Of a stretch of DNA of 64,000 bases, positions 17,114-26,717 are shown piece after piece. Positions within the stretch are counted from its first letter, which is position 1, and the number at the start of each line of letters is the position of its first letter. Below the pieces are notes generated by a model. The model worked only from the letters and a program-made list of their open reading frames with translations, was not told the DNA's origin and did no database searches. A program made the position numbers and the translations under genes. Source of the DNA: Formicincola oecophyllae. GTDB taxonomy: Bacteria > Pseudomonadota > Alphaproteobacteria > Acetobacterales > Acetobacteraceae. The stretch covers positions 1,116,001-1,180,000 of the forward strand of contig NZ_CP038231.1 in assembly GCF_006542395.2 (NCBI RefSeq). Direction: 5' to 3'.

Positions 17114-19975
17114 TCAATGCATGGAAACATTGATGTGCAAAGCATGAAAACGCTTGAACACATCCCCCAGCAGGGCCGTCTGAATGCCTGTGGCGTCACG
17201 CGCGGTGGCGTACCAGAAGGCTGCCGTTAGAACTACCTCCATGTCACCGATGTGGGTCACCGGCACGACTGGCGCTGGAAAGGCCAGGATGAGTTCCTGG
17301 TCATTCATGGCGTCCATGAGGACCTGGCGCGCTTGGTCAAGGTCCGTGCTGGCTGAGAACGTGAAGTTCAGCGCCATGCGTGAAGGCAGCCCACCGAAAC
17401 TCGCATTGTTCACATCCGATGAAATGAACTGCGAGTTGGGCACGATCAAAGTGGAACCGTCACCCAGCAAAGTGATGTCTGTCGCGCGGATATTGACGCG
17501 CCGTACCTCACCGCTTTTGCCGTTGATGTTGATGATGTCGCCTGGTTGCATGGGGCGTTCAGCCAGCAAGATGAGGCCTGAGATGAAGTCCTTGACGATG
17601 GACTGCAATCCAAAGCCCACCCCCACTGAAAGCGCGCTGACAACCCATGTCAGGTTCTGGACGGACAGGCCCAGCATGGAAAGCACCGTCAACCCCATGC
17701 CAATCCAAATCATGTAGGCCAGGATGCTGATGATGGACGTGCGTGCGCCCATTTCCAGGTTGGTGGTGGGGAAAAAGCGGTTTTCCAGCCAATCCCGCAC
17801 ATAAGCGATGAAGTAATGGGTGCCCACGATGATGGTCAGGCAGATGACGATTTTTTCTGGCGAGATGTCAACGCCCGCGCCAGAGGTGCCAATGAAGATG
17901 TGGTGCATGCGTTCCCACAGCACCGCGAGCGAAAGATCGCCGTGAGTTTGCAGCAGGGCAATCAGGACGATGATAAGCGCCAGTGAACCGAAAGCCCCAA
18001 GCAGAACTTCAAACTGCTTGAGGTGGCGTGGCGACACGCCAATGGAACAAATCCATTTGCCCAGGCCAAATGAAGGGTTGAGCAGTTCCCGAACGGCCGT
18101 TTGCCATGCCCCAGCCAAAACACCGGTGACGCTGATAGCGTAGATGAAGTCAATGATGATGCCATTGAGGACATAGGCAAAGGTGATATAGCCCGTAGCC
18201 ACCGCACCAGCTGTGAGGGTGAAAACAAGCACGCAAAGGGCGTAGAGCGGCTTGCGGAAGTTGATATGGGAGGTTTTCCGCAGCAGAGGTGATGGTGGCA
18301 GGGCAGGCAGCTTCACCGCCGCCCGGTCGTGGCCCTGGCTGCTTTCATGCGTTGATGGGGAGGATGTGCTGCCCTCTTGGCTAGGCTTGCTTGTTTTGGA
18401 TTGGCCATTGCGCACTATGGTCCGCCCCAGCAGGACAATGGCCACAGCGCCGATCAGGGCTACAATGCCACTGAACAGGCCTGCCAGGCTTTGACCGATG
18501 ATCTCCTGGTTTTGCAAAGCGTTGAGCATAGCGTAGCCCATCAGCTCACAACCTAGGTAAAGGCTGAGGATGCGTGTGGATTGGCCATGGTGCCATTGGG
18601 AAAGGGGAATCCCCGCCCCCAGCACGAAAGCACACGCTGGCAGGCTGACCGTCACAGTGTAGGTCAGCACCATGGGGGAAGGCAGCAGCAAGTTGTTCCA
18701 GAGAAGCCAGAACAGGCAAGCCATGAGTGCGCAGGCAATGCCCGTCACCAAGGCTGCCAGGGGCTGCCAGCCAGCTAGCCACTGCTGCTGGCCAGGAGTG
18801 AGCTGGTTGAGAGGGACAGCTTTGCTTGAAGGCCTTGGATGTTTATCTGAAGCGCTGCCAGCAGCATCTTGATGGGGTGGCGGGGAGGATTGGTTTAGCT
18901 GGTCGTCCTTGGCAGTGCCCTGGTCATCCCCGTCTCCTCCTGCTTTAGGGCTACTGGCGCCAGCTGGCAGTTGGCTGCCAGAGGGTGTGGCCTCAGGCAC
19001 GGTTTGCCCAAACATCCTGAGCAGGAAACGCAAGATGTATTTGACGAGCACACGCCCCAGGAGGTTGCTGCCCACCAGCGCAAGCAGCAAGCCCAAGGGC
19101 AGGATGATGACGCTGTGCAATATGCCCACATACTGCATGGATTGCAGGGCATCCTGCCCTTCGCGCCAAACATTGCGCCAAAAAGCCAGGCCCAGGGGCG
19201 AATAGTCCCGGTGGGAGAGGGTAGCTTGCTGAATGTGGTTGGTGAGCGAGCTCAGCAGGTTTTTGAGCTGACTGGTTTCCAGCTCGCATAATTTGGCCTG
19301 GACAGTCAGCGCCTTGAAGGCGGTAGCGTTTTGGAGGGCTTTGGCCCGCTGGGCTGTGATAGTGGGCGCTTCGCCTGGCTGTGGCGTGGGGCCCAGGATG
19401 TCCAGCAGCGCCTTGATGGCGCTGTTGTAGGATTGCAGCTTGCCCAGAATGGACTGGACATCACCCCGAAGGGTGCTGACCTTGTCCATGTAAATGCTCA
19501 AAATAAAGCCCGTGGGGGCAGGGTCTGCGGTCTCCAGAAGGTTGTAGATCTCACTCAGCTTATGCTGGTCAGCGTCAAGGCGTTTGGTTAGGTCCGTTAT
19601 CACGCGGTTCCAGCCAAAACGTTTCTGGGGACCTTGCTGGCTTGTGGCAGGCTGGTTTGGCGCAGGCGCAGCCGTTGTGGTCGCCCCCTCCCCATGGATG
19701 GTGCCAGGCCTAGGCGGCAGTTCAGGCTGCGTGTTTTGGTTTGCTGGCTGCGCAGGTGAGGATGGGGCGAGCTGGGTGGGTGGAGTCTGGTCCTTGGCCG
19801 CGCTTGTGGCTGCCAGAGCAGGGCTGCCCAGTAGGCTGGCCACCAAGGCCACACTGGCCATCCATGCCATGGAGCGTTGAGGCAAAGGGAAAGAGCTGAA
19901 GTTCTGGGCTGGTTTCTGCGGTGGCCTGATCATGCCGATGGTACAATCCCAATTGTTGACGCTGTGAAACATCAT
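17114..19975 (-). CDS. Large mechanosensitive ion channel, MscS/MscK type (DUF3772-like N-terminal region)
   Basis: A 953-residue membrane protein. It opens with a signal-like segment (MASVALVASLLGSPALA), then a Pro/Thr-rich linker, a periplasmic helical region (residues about 130-270) like that of DUF3772-type channels, and ten or more membrane helices interrupted by two low-complexity hydrophilic linkers. At the C-terminus comes the MscS core: the pore helix VSALSVGVGFGLQSIVKDF, then GLILLAERPMQPGDII, VRRVNIRATDITLLGDGS and IVPNSQFISSDVNN. It should release solutes on hypo-osmotic shock. The start is uncertain: ATGATG at 19975/19972, ATG at 19933, or the Met just before the hydrophobic core. 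Confidence 0.85.
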   Translation of the reverse strand: MMFHSVNNWDCTIGMIRPPQKPAQNFSSFPLPQRSMAWMASVALVASLLGSPALAATSAAKDQTPPTQLAPSSPAQPANQNTQPELPPRPGTIHGEGATTTAAPAPNQPATSQQGPQKRFGWNRVITDLTKRLDADQHKLSEIYNLLETADPAPTGFILSIYMDKVSTLRGDVQSILGKLQSYNSAIKALLDILGPTPQPGEAPTITAQRAKALQNATAFKALTVQAKLCELETSQLKNLLSSLTNHIQQATLSHRDYSPLGLAFWRNVWREGQDALQSMQYVGILHSVIILPLGLLLALVGSNLLGRVLVKYILRFLLRMFGQTVPEATPSGSQLPAGASSPKAGGDGDDQGTAKDDQLNQSSPPPHQDAAGSASDKHPRPSSKAVPLNQLTPGQQQWLAGWQPLAALVTGIACALMACLFWLLWNNLLLPSPMVLTYTVTVSLPACAFVLGAGIPLSQWHHGQSTRILSLYLGCELMGYAMLNALQNQEIIGQSLAGLFSGIVALIGAVAIVLLGRTIVRNGQSKTSKPSQEGSTSSPSTHESSQGHDRAAVKLPALPPSPLLRKTSHINFRKPLYALCVLVFTLTAGAVATGYITFAYVLNGIIIDFIYAISVTGVLAGAWQTAVRELLNPSFGLGKWICSIGVSPRHLKQFEVLLGAFGSLALIIVLIALLQTHGDLSLAVLWERMHHIFIGTSGAGVDISPEKIVICLTIIVGTHYFIAYVRDWLENRFFPTTNLEMGARTSIISILAYMIWIGMGLTVLSMLGLSVQNLTWVVSALSVGVGFGLQSIVKDFISGLILLAERPMQPGDIININGKSGEVRRVNIRATDITLLGDGSTLIVPNSQFISSDVNNASFGGLPSRMALNFTFSASTDLDQARQVLMDAMNDQELILAFPAPVVPVTHIGDMEVVLTAAFWYATARDATGIQTALLGDVFKRFHALHINVSMH

Positions 19976-20076
19976 CCTGGGTGCTACGCCAAGGATGGGA
20001 GGGGAAGGCCACTGGAAACACGACCAATGGCCCTAACGGGCTGCATTCCAAAGCGCATGGGCAGCCCACCTGTGGT

Positions 20077-21150
20077 TCAACAGGCGTGGGCGCGCAGGCG
20101 GCCTTCTGCGCGTTCACTGCGCAGTTGACGGATGGATTCAAGGCCATGGCTGCGCATGGCTTCAAGAAGTTCGCGCTTAATGCGGCTGATGACGCTGGGC
20201 CCATCATAAATGAAGGATGAATAGATTTGCACGAGGTCGGCACCCATGCAAAGGCGTTCAAAAACGTCGCGCCCGCTTTCAATCCCCCCTGTGGAAATCA
20301 GCACCAGCCGCCCCTCATTGCAGGCGGCAACGGTTCGCAACACTTCACGTGCGCGCTGGGCCAAGGGGCGCCCTGAAAGCCCGCCCACCTCCGAAGCCAA
20401 GGGGCTGCCCACACCAGGGCGCGTGGTGGTGGTGTTAGTGAGCACAAGGGCTGAGGCGCCACTGCGTGCCGCCGCTTCCACAAGGGGGGGGTAATCTTGT
20501 GAGGACAAATCAGGTGAAAGCTTGATGGCCAGCGGCGGGTGCACAGGGCATTGCTGGCGCACAGCCGCTAGGACCGCCCCTATGGTGTCAGCCCCTTGCT
20601 GGGCACGCACGCCCTGCTGGTTAGGGCAGGAAATGTTGATGACCATGTAACGGGCAAACGGCCCAAGTGCATTGATTAATGTTGGGTAATCCTGCAGGGG
20701 ATGGGCGCCTTCCTTGTTGAGGCCGATATTGATGCCAAGCGGCACGATGCTGCCACCATGGCGTTGAAGGCGGTGCATGTTGGCTTCAAAGGCCTTTGCC
20801 CCCCGACCGTTGAAACCCATACGGTTGATGATGGCCCTCTCGGCAGGCAAGCGAAACAGGCGCGGGCTTGGGTTGCCCTTCTGGGGATGTAAGGTAACAG
20901 TTCCAGCCTCAATGAAACCAAAGCCCAGCCGGGCCAACCCTCTGATGGCGCGTCCATCCTTGTCAAAACCAGCAGCTAGCCCAACGGGGTTGGGACAGCG
21001 CATCCCCATGACGTCGCAAGCCAAGGCTGGATCATCAGGACGTGCCCAACCCGCCAGGCCGCTCTGGAGCGTGCGCATGGCCACTTCATGGGCGTCTTCT
21101 GGGCCCAGGCGCCGCAGAAGCCATGCGGCCATTTCGCTTGCCCTCACCAT
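20077..21150 (-). CDS. pyrD: Dihydroorotate dehydrogenase (quinone), class 2
   Basis: A 357-residue FMN enzyme that oxidises dihydroorotate to orotate and passes electrons to membrane quinone. The class 2 N-terminal membrane-contact helices (AAWLLRRLGPEDAHEVAMR) are present, followed by GLAAGFDKDG, FGFIEAGTVTLHPQ, NRMGFNG, LVLTNTTTTRPG and VLISTGGIESG. The catalytic-base segment reads INISCPNQQG. Class 2 enzymes normally have a second Ser there (SSPN; Ser175 in E. coli), and this protein has Cys175 at exactly that position. Cys is the base in class 1 enzymes. The start at 21150 has AAAGGTGA upstream; the frame stays open to 21237. Confidence 0.93.
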   Translation of the reverse strand: MVRASEMAAWLLRRLGPEDAHEVAMRTLQSGLAGWARPDDPALACDVMGMRCPNPVGLAAGFDKDGRAIRGLARLGFGFIEAGTVTLHPQKGNPSPRLFRLPAERAIINRMGFNGRGAKAFEANMHRLQRHGGSIVPLGINIGLNKEGAHPLQDYPTLINALGPFARYMVINISCPNQQGVRAQQGADTIGAVLAAVRQQCPVHPPLAIKLSPDLSSQDYPPLVEAAARSGASALVLTNTTTTRPGVGSPLASEVGGLSGRPLAQRAREVLRTVAACNEGRLVLISTGGIESGRDVFERLCMGADLVQIYSSFIYDGPSVISRIKRELLEAMRSHGLESIRQLRSERAEGRLRAHAC

Positions 21151-21759
21151 TGTCACGTCACCTTTATCAAGGAAGAATTGCGATGGTTTCGAACGTTGGC
21201 TGAACAAGCAAAGCTGCTGGAACGCTGGCCTGTTCACCCTGTAGCCCCGGCCCCACCATGTTGCGGGGCTCTCTTAGGGCACCATAGCAAATTGCCAAGG
21301 GGCAAATGTAAATAAACAGGCAAAGGGGATGACAGTTCATGCCTAGCTGTTTGGGAAGGGCCCTGGGGCTGACTGGCGCCAGATGAAAAACCAATGAACG
21401 ATCATGGCAAAAGCTAGAAAATCACCTCTACGGCCAAGCTATCCGCACTGCGAGTTTTGGCAGTTTGTCAAGCAAGACCGGGTTGAAGGCCTGTTCAGGC
21501 GCTCGAGTTTTTGAACCTTCCCCTGGTGTATGGCCAATGAGGGAAAAGTCATGCTTTGGCCATCTGGTGCCCTCCATCACGGACCGCACCCAAACCAGAG
21601 GCTGTTTCCATGAGGTGTTACAAAATCCTTCAAGATATTTGTGACGCTTCGTTAACATCTAGCCGTACCTGAAATGAACTGGCACAGTTCAGGGATGATG
21701 GCTTGCACCGTTCTTGCACCATCAACGACCTTTAAACCCTCCTTTAAGGCCGCAACACC
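21151..21759. other. Divergent intergenic region, no gene seen
   Basis: About 600 bp between the diverging pyrD and a lipoprotein gene. It holds a 7-bp hairpin (agccccg / cggggct) at 21243-21270 and a small TTGCC-AAGG-GGCAA hairpin at 21291-21305. Two CTTGCACC copies exactly 11 bp apart (21702-21709 and 21713-21720) lie about 40 bp before the lipoprotein gene. No convincing coding frame. Confidence 0.4.
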
Positions 21760-22713
21760 ATGCCCCCTTCAAACAGGACGTTCTGTTTTTCCTCCCTTAA
21801 GCGTTTGCTTAACGCCATGACCATGCGCATGGCTGGCAGGGGCATGATTCCACTAATCACTTTTGCAGCCCTGACCACAGGTCTGGCTGGGTGCGCAGAA
21901 GACAGCACCTACTGCAAAGGGACTGTACATGATGCGGCTTTTTTCGTTGCGGGGGTAATGTGGCCTGCTTGGCCTGTCAGCCCGCAGGCTTTGTGCCCCG
22001 TGCCCAACACTGCCCATGAATGCCACATGCTGGACCGCGCCACTGCATGCGCCACCCCCCAGCCTGATATGTCTAAGGCGCTTAACAGCACGCTCACCCT
22101 CAATCAAGCCAGCTTGAAAGCGGATAACGGCGCCCCACCGACTGGCACCATCACCCCTGCCGCCAGCTGGGTGACGGAAAGCCGCCCTGGGCAGTGCGTT
22201 TTGCGCGCTCCCACCCTGCCAGGCGGCGTAGCACCGCTGGTGCTGGTGCAGAACGCCCAAGGTGTGGCGGCAGGCGTCATGGCGCCCGCGCTGGCCAATG
22301 GCAATGACAGCACCCCGGTCATGACCCTGGTGGTGCAGGACCGTTCCTCCCCCATGTTCTACCTCATGAACAATGTAATTTCAGGGGCTCTCAACACGCC
22401 TTACACCTTCTCTGGGCGCACGCTTGACGACAGGGGCGGGCAGCATTTCGTGAGCAAGGTCATGCGCTTGCTGTCTTTGTCAGGGGGGCAGGGGATGCTC
22501 TCAGAGCGTTTCGATAACAAGGAGGTGTGGCAATACAGCCTTGCAGGGGCCCCGCAGGCTGCCAGCGCTTTCAGCCAGTGTTCTGTGGCCTTGCAGGCCC
22601 AGGCGGACGCGCATCAATTGGCCCAGGCCAACCAGGCGGCCCAAACGGGCAAAGCGCAAAGTGCCGCCCTGGCTTCCACTGCTGGCCAACAGGCCCCTTC
22701 CCCCACACCTTGA
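21760..22713 (+). CDS. Uncharacterised lipoprotein
   Basis: A 317-residue protein with a signal segment (MIPLITFAALTTGLAG) ending in a lipobox, LAG-Cys45, so it is probably lipid-anchored. An internal ATG for residue 20 would give a signal peptide of more usual length. The mature part contains several cysteines (CKGTVHD, CPVPNTAHECHMLD, ACATPQ) and ends in a long Ala/Gln-rich tail (QADAHQLAQANQAAQTGK). No family recognised. AAGG lies about 10 nt before the ATG at 21760. It stands alone between pyrD and dusB. Confidence 0.6.
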   Translation: MPPSNRTFCFSSLKRLLNAMTMRMAGRGMIPLITFAALTTGLAGCAEDSTYCKGTVHDAAFFVAGVMWPAWPVSPQALCPVPNTAHECHMLDRATACATPQPDMSKALNSTLTLNQASLKADNGAPPTGTITPAASWVTESRPGQCVLRAPTLPGGVAPLVLVQNAQGVAAGVMAPALANGNDSTPVMTLVVQDRSSPMFYLMNNVISGALNTPYTFSGRTLDDRGGQHFVSKVMRLLSLSGGQGMLSERFDNKEVWQYSLAGAPQAASAFSQCSVALQAQADAHQLAQANQAAQTGKAQSAALASTAGQQAPSPTP

Positions 22714-22834
22714 GGGGAGTTGGCTGGAACAGTTTGGCTGGCCCAGCTGAGTGGGTGCCCAGCCAGCTGCCACAGTGCCAGGGCGCCAGGGTGGTTTGCA
22801 CCATCCAGGCGCAGTGGCTTAGAAACGCTTCCCC

Positions 22835-23968
22835 ATGAGCCTGCATTCACACACACCCCTGTCGTCCATACCGGTTCCAGGCCCCACAAAGGCTGGCACC
22901 GCTGCGGAACCCATGGCTGAAAAGCTGTTTCCCTTGCCAGCCATCGACCTTGGCGGGGGCGTCAGGATTGAGGATCCAGTCATTCTGGCGCCCATGTCCG
23001 GGGTCACGGATTTGCCTTTTCGCCGCTTGGCCCGTTCATTTGGCGCTGACCTGGTCATATCGGAGATGATTGCCTCCAAAGCCATGATTCATGACAATCC
23101 TGCCACCCAGCGCATGGCGTTGAGTGCTGGCAGGGGGGGTGTCAACGCTGTGCAGCTGACAGGCTGCGACAGTGACGACCTGGCAGAGGCAGCCAAGCGT
23201 GCCGAAGCGCTCGGCGCTCAAGTGGTTGACATCAATTTTGGTTGCCCTGCGCGTAAAGTGGCTGTTGGCCAAGCTGCTGGTTCCGCCTTGATGCGTGATG
23301 AGACACGCGCTGCCCACATGCTTGAACAAGTGGTCAAGGCGGTTAAAGTGCCTGTAACGCTGAAAATGCGCATGGGCTGGGACCATGAGAACCTCAACGC
23401 CCCCAGCTTAGCGCGCATTGCCCAGGAATGCGGCATCAGGATGCTGACGGTGCATGGGCGCACCCGCCAACAATTTTACCGTGGGCAAGCGGATTGGGGC
23501 TTTGTGCGCCGCGTGCGCGAGGCCTGCACGCTGCCTCTGATCGTCAATGGTGACGTGACGTCAGCTGCCACGGCGCGGCGCGCCCTGGAACTGAGCGGGG
23601 CTGATGGGGTGATGGTAGGCCGGGGCTGTTACGGCAGGCCGTGGTTCCCTGCGCGCCTGGCCCAAGCCCTGCGCTGCGGTGGAGAGGTGGAAACCATGCC
23701 CTTGGTTGAGGAGAAGGGGCTAGCGCTGCAGCATTACCAAGCCATGGTGGCGCATTATGGCCCCGTTTCTGGACCACGCGTAGCCCGCAAGCACATTTGC
23801 TGGTATTCAGCTGGCCTGCGCGATTCAGCCCTTTTCCGTTCAACAGTCAACAGGATGGAGGATGGTGCTGAGGTTTTAGCCTTTATCGCTAATTTCTATG
23901 ACCGCCTGATTGAAAGTGACTGGCAGCGTAGCCTCCCTGAGTCCAACTCAGTCGCTACGCAGTTATGA
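22835..23968 (+). CDS. dusB: tRNA-dihydrouridine synthase DusB (NifR3)
   Basis: An FMN enzyme that reduces uridines in the tRNA D-loop. The 377-residue product shows the TIM-barrel start VILAPMSGVTDLPFRRL, the catalytic Cys in VVDINFGCPARKV, the AGSALMRDE loop, RMLTVHGRTRQQFYRG, the phosphate-binding GADGVMVGRGCYGRPW, and KHICWYSAGL in the helical domain. In alphaproteobacteria this gene (nifR3) is usually followed by ntrB-ntrC. Here ntrY-ntrX follow directly after 58 nt. The start at 22835 has no clear ribosome site; the Met at 22913 (MAEKLFPL) is an alternative. Confidence 0.92.
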   Translation: MSLHSHTPLSSIPVPGPTKAGTAAEPMAEKLFPLPAIDLGGGVRIEDPVILAPMSGVTDLPFRRLARSFGADLVISEMIASKAMIHDNPATQRMALSAGRGGVNAVQLTGCDSDDLAEAAKRAEALGAQVVDINFGCPARKVAVGQAAGSALMRDETRAAHMLEQVVKAVKVPVTLKMRMGWDHENLNAPSLARIAQECGIRMLTVHGRTRQQFYRGQADWGFVRRVREACTLPLIVNGDVTSAATARRALELSGADGVMVGRGCYGRPWFPARLAQALRCGGEVETMPLVEEKGLALQHYQAMVAHYGPVSGPRVARKHICWYSAGLRDSALFRSTVNRMEDGAEVLAFIANFYDRLIESDWQRSLPESNSVATQL

Positions 23969-24026
23969 AGTGCTTACCAGGAAACCGCCATGGCTGCATG
24001 TAAAGTTGGTTGGAGGCTAGCCATGG

Positions 24027-26642
24027 TTGACGGTTGTGGATAATCCCCCCCCTTTGAACGCAGGCCGGGTCACGGTGTTCTTCTGGCGCCTGGCTCAGCT
24101 GGGGCGGCGCCTGCGCAATGGCGCGCGCACTTGGGTTGTGCGCGTTACCAGCACACGTGGCGTCATCACCGTGATGGTCATTGCGCTTTGTCTGGCGTTC
24201 CTCACCTTTGCGTTGCTGGCTGGCGGCATGGGCATGGCGCTAGGGCACAATTCACTTATCCTGGCTTTGATGTTCCTGTTGGACCTGCTGGCCTTGATTT
24301 TGGTCGTTTTGGCAGGGTGGCGGCAAATTGGACGCCTGCAGGCCGAACGCCGCATGGGGTTGGCTGGAGCGCGCCTCCACACGCGCCTTGTGGCGCTGTT
24401 TGGCGTTGTGGCTGTGGCGCCCACCATCATTGTTGGCCTTCTGGCTGCTTTGTTTTTCCATTTCGGCGTGGAGATCTGGTTTTCCAATCGCGTTGACAGC
24501 GCCTTGACGGAAGCGCGCGAAGTGGCGGTTGGCTACCTGCATGAACACAACGCCAATACCCGCACAGAGGCCTTCGCGCTGGCCAACACGCTGCTGACGG
24601 TGGAAAATGACGAATTCGCCCAAGGCGCGGACCTTTTCCATGCCCCATCGCGCCTGCAGGTCCTCCTGGACAATGAGGTGCTAGAGCGCGGCCTGTCCGA
24701 TGCCGTGGTGTTCGACCCCCTAACTGAGCGCGTTGTGGCCTCCGCCGGTTTCCTGAGTGGTCGCAACGCCCCCCCCAACACCCCCCAGGCTGAGCCGGAG
24801 CTGCCGCCGCGCTCCATGGTGGAAATGGCGCGCGCAGGCGATGTGGCCGTCCTTGACCAACCTGAGGATAGGGTGGTGCGCGCCGTGGTCTCCCTGGGGG
24901 GCAACAGTGGGTTGATGCTGGCCATCACCCAGCCTGTGGACCCAGAGATCCTGCGCCATGTTCACACCACCAGCGCCATTGTTGCAGGTTACAAGCACTT
25001 GCTGGCCCACAGGCGTGAAACCCAGGCCGTTTTTGTGGGCATCTTCGCCCTCATGGGACTGCTTGTCCTGGGTGTGGGCATGTTGATTGGGCTGCGGCTG
25101 GCCAACCGCATCGCCAGGCCTTTGAGCCTGCTTATTCTAGCGGCACGGCGTGTGTCCCATGGTGATTTGGCGGTGCGCGTGCCAGTGCCCCAAAATGGTG
25201 GGCGCCATGGCGCAGGCCGTGAAGGCGCAGGCCCAGCCCCTCATGAGCGTGACGATGAGGTGGCCGTGCTCTCGCGGGCCTTCAACCGCATGACGGACCA
25301 GCTTGAAAGCCAACGGGGCGCCTTGGTGACGGCCAACAGGCAGCTTGATGAGCGCCGGCGCTTCACGGAGACGGTCCTTTCAGGCGTTTCAGCTGGTGTG
25401 ATTGGCCTGGACTGCCACCAAATCATCGAACTGCCTAACCGCACAGCCTCAGCTATTCTCCAGCGCAACCTTGATGACTGCATCGGCAAACCCTTGGCGG
25501 AAGTTGTGCCTGAATTCGCCCCCTTGCTGGCCGCTGCCCAACAGGACCCCACCAGGGAGCACACGGCGGAGGTGCAAATTGACGCTGAAGGCGCAGCAGC
25601 GCCAGGCGGCCCTGGCGATGGTGGCGGCGCAGGCGCTGGGCGCACCCTGCTTGTGCGTGTCGCTGGCGAGTTCGGCGCAGACCAGCTGCCCACCCAGCTC
25701 ACGCGCGGCGCGCAGCATGAGGTCCAGCCCGCCAAAGCAGTTGGGCGCGGTCCTGTCCCTGCAGGCTACGTTGTGACGTTCGATGACATCACGGCCCTAC
25801 AGATGGCCCAGCGCAAAGCGGCCTGGGCTGATGTAGCGCGCCGCATCGCCCATGAGATCAGAAACCCCCTTACCCCCATCCAGTTGGCCGCCGAACGCTT
25901 GCGGCGGCGCTTCCAGAAGGAGATCTCGTCAGACCCTGAAACTTACAGCCAGCTTGTAGAGACCATTATCAGGCAAGTGGGTGACATTGGGCGCATGGTT
26001 GATGAGTTTTCAGCCTTTGCACGTATGCCCCAACCTGAGATGGCCCCCCACGATTTGGCCAGGCTTTGCCGTGAAGCCCTTGTGTTGCAGCGCCATGCCC
26101 ATCCTGAAATCACGTTTGAGACATCAGGCCTGGATGGGCCAAAGCTCACAGCCTTGTGTGACCGCAGGTTGATTACGCAAGCTTTAACCAATTTGCTGCA
26201 GAATGCCGCTGACGCCATCGACATGGCAGGGCGCCCGGCAGGGGTTGACGGCACGCGTGGCACGATAGCCCTTACCCTTCAGCGTGACGGGCATGACGGG
26301 GTGATAACAGTCATGGATGATGGTATTGGCCTGCCTTCTGCAGAACGTCACCGCTTGGTGGAGCCGTACGTCACCCACAAAGAGAAGGGAACCGGTCTGG
26401 GTCTGGCCATTGTGCGTAAAATCATGGATGCCCATGGTGGGGGCCTCAAGCTGGCTGACGCGGTTTGGGAACAACCCACCCCGGCAGAACAGATTGGCCC
26501 CGCACATGACTCAAAAGCCCCCCCAGGCACCCAGCTGGGGAGCGGTGTTGCACGGGGAACGCTTGTCAGCCTGCGCCTGCCACTGGCAGAACAGCAGGGG
26601 GGGACTACAGGCAACCAGGGCCTGGAGCGCTCTAAAACCTGA
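24027..26642 (+). CDS. ntrY: Nitrogen-regulation sensor histidine kinase NtrY
   Basis: An 871-residue membrane kinase. It has two N-terminal TM helices (VITVMVIALCLAFLTFALLA; ILALMFLLDLLALILVVLA), a third at LVALFGVVAVAPTIIVGLLA, a periplasmic sensor region, a fourth TM (FVGIFALMGLLVLGVGMLI), HAMP, a PAS-like domain with a Gly/Ala-rich insert, HisKA (IAHEIRNPLTPIQLAAERL) and HATPase (LLQNAADAIDMAG, VMDDGIGLP, KGTGLGLAIVRKIMDAHGGG). The start is odd. GGAGG at 24012-24016 is best spaced for an ATG at 24023 that runs only six codons to TAA; the ntrY frame opens with TTG at 24027 or GTG at 24036. Confidence 0.92.
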   Translation: MTVVDNPPPLNAGRVTVFFWRLAQLGRRLRNGARTWVVRVTSTRGVITVMVIALCLAFLTFALLAGGMGMALGHNSLILALMFLLDLLALILVVLAGWRQIGRLQAERRMGLAGARLHTRLVALFGVVAVAPTIIVGLLAALFFHFGVEIWFSNRVDSALTEAREVAVGYLHEHNANTRTEAFALANTLLTVENDEFAQGADLFHAPSRLQVLLDNEVLERGLSDAVVFDPLTERVVASAGFLSGRNAPPNTPQAEPELPPRSMVEMARAGDVAVLDQPEDRVVRAVVSLGGNSGLMLAITQPVDPEILRHVHTTSAIVAGYKHLLAHRRETQAVFVGIFALMGLLVLGVGMLIGLRLANRIARPLSLLILAARRVSHGDLAVRVPVPQNGGRHGAGREGAGPAPHERDDEVAVLSRAFNRMTDQLESQRGALVTANRQLDERRRFTETVLSGVSAGVIGLDCHQIIELPNRTASAILQRNLDDCIGKPLAEVVPEFAPLLAAAQQDPTREHTAEVQIDAEGAAAPGGPGDGGGAGAGRTLLVRVAGEFGADQLPTQLTRGAQHEVQPAKAVGRGPVPAGYVVTFDDITALQMAQRKAAWADVARRIAHEIRNPLTPIQLAAERLRRRFQKEISSDPETYSQLVETIIRQVGDIGRMVDEFSAFARMPQPEMAPHDLARLCREALVLQRHAHPEITFETSGLDGPKLTALCDRRLITQALTNLLQNAADAIDMAGRPAGVDGTRGTIALTLQRDGHDGVITVMDDGIGLPSAERHRLVEPYVTHKEKGTGLGLAIVRKIMDAHGGGLKLADAVWEQPTPAEQIGPAHDSKAPPGTQLGSGVARGTLVSLRLPLAEQQGGTTGNQGLERSKT

Positions 26643-26717
26643 TGGTTGGTGGCCAGGTGCGCCGTTGCGTTCACGGGTCCAGCCCCCTTTCAACCATCCC
26701 TGACACAAGGACGCTCG

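Noticed and set aside
21428-21658. 76-codon minus-strand frame in the pyrD-lipoprotein gap
   Set aside because: No ribosome site, no family resemblance, and no neighbour it could be coupled to.
24035-24043. Exact DnaA box as evidence of a replication origin
   Set aside because: It is a single copy without clustered boxes, an AT-rich unwinding region or origin-flanking genes.
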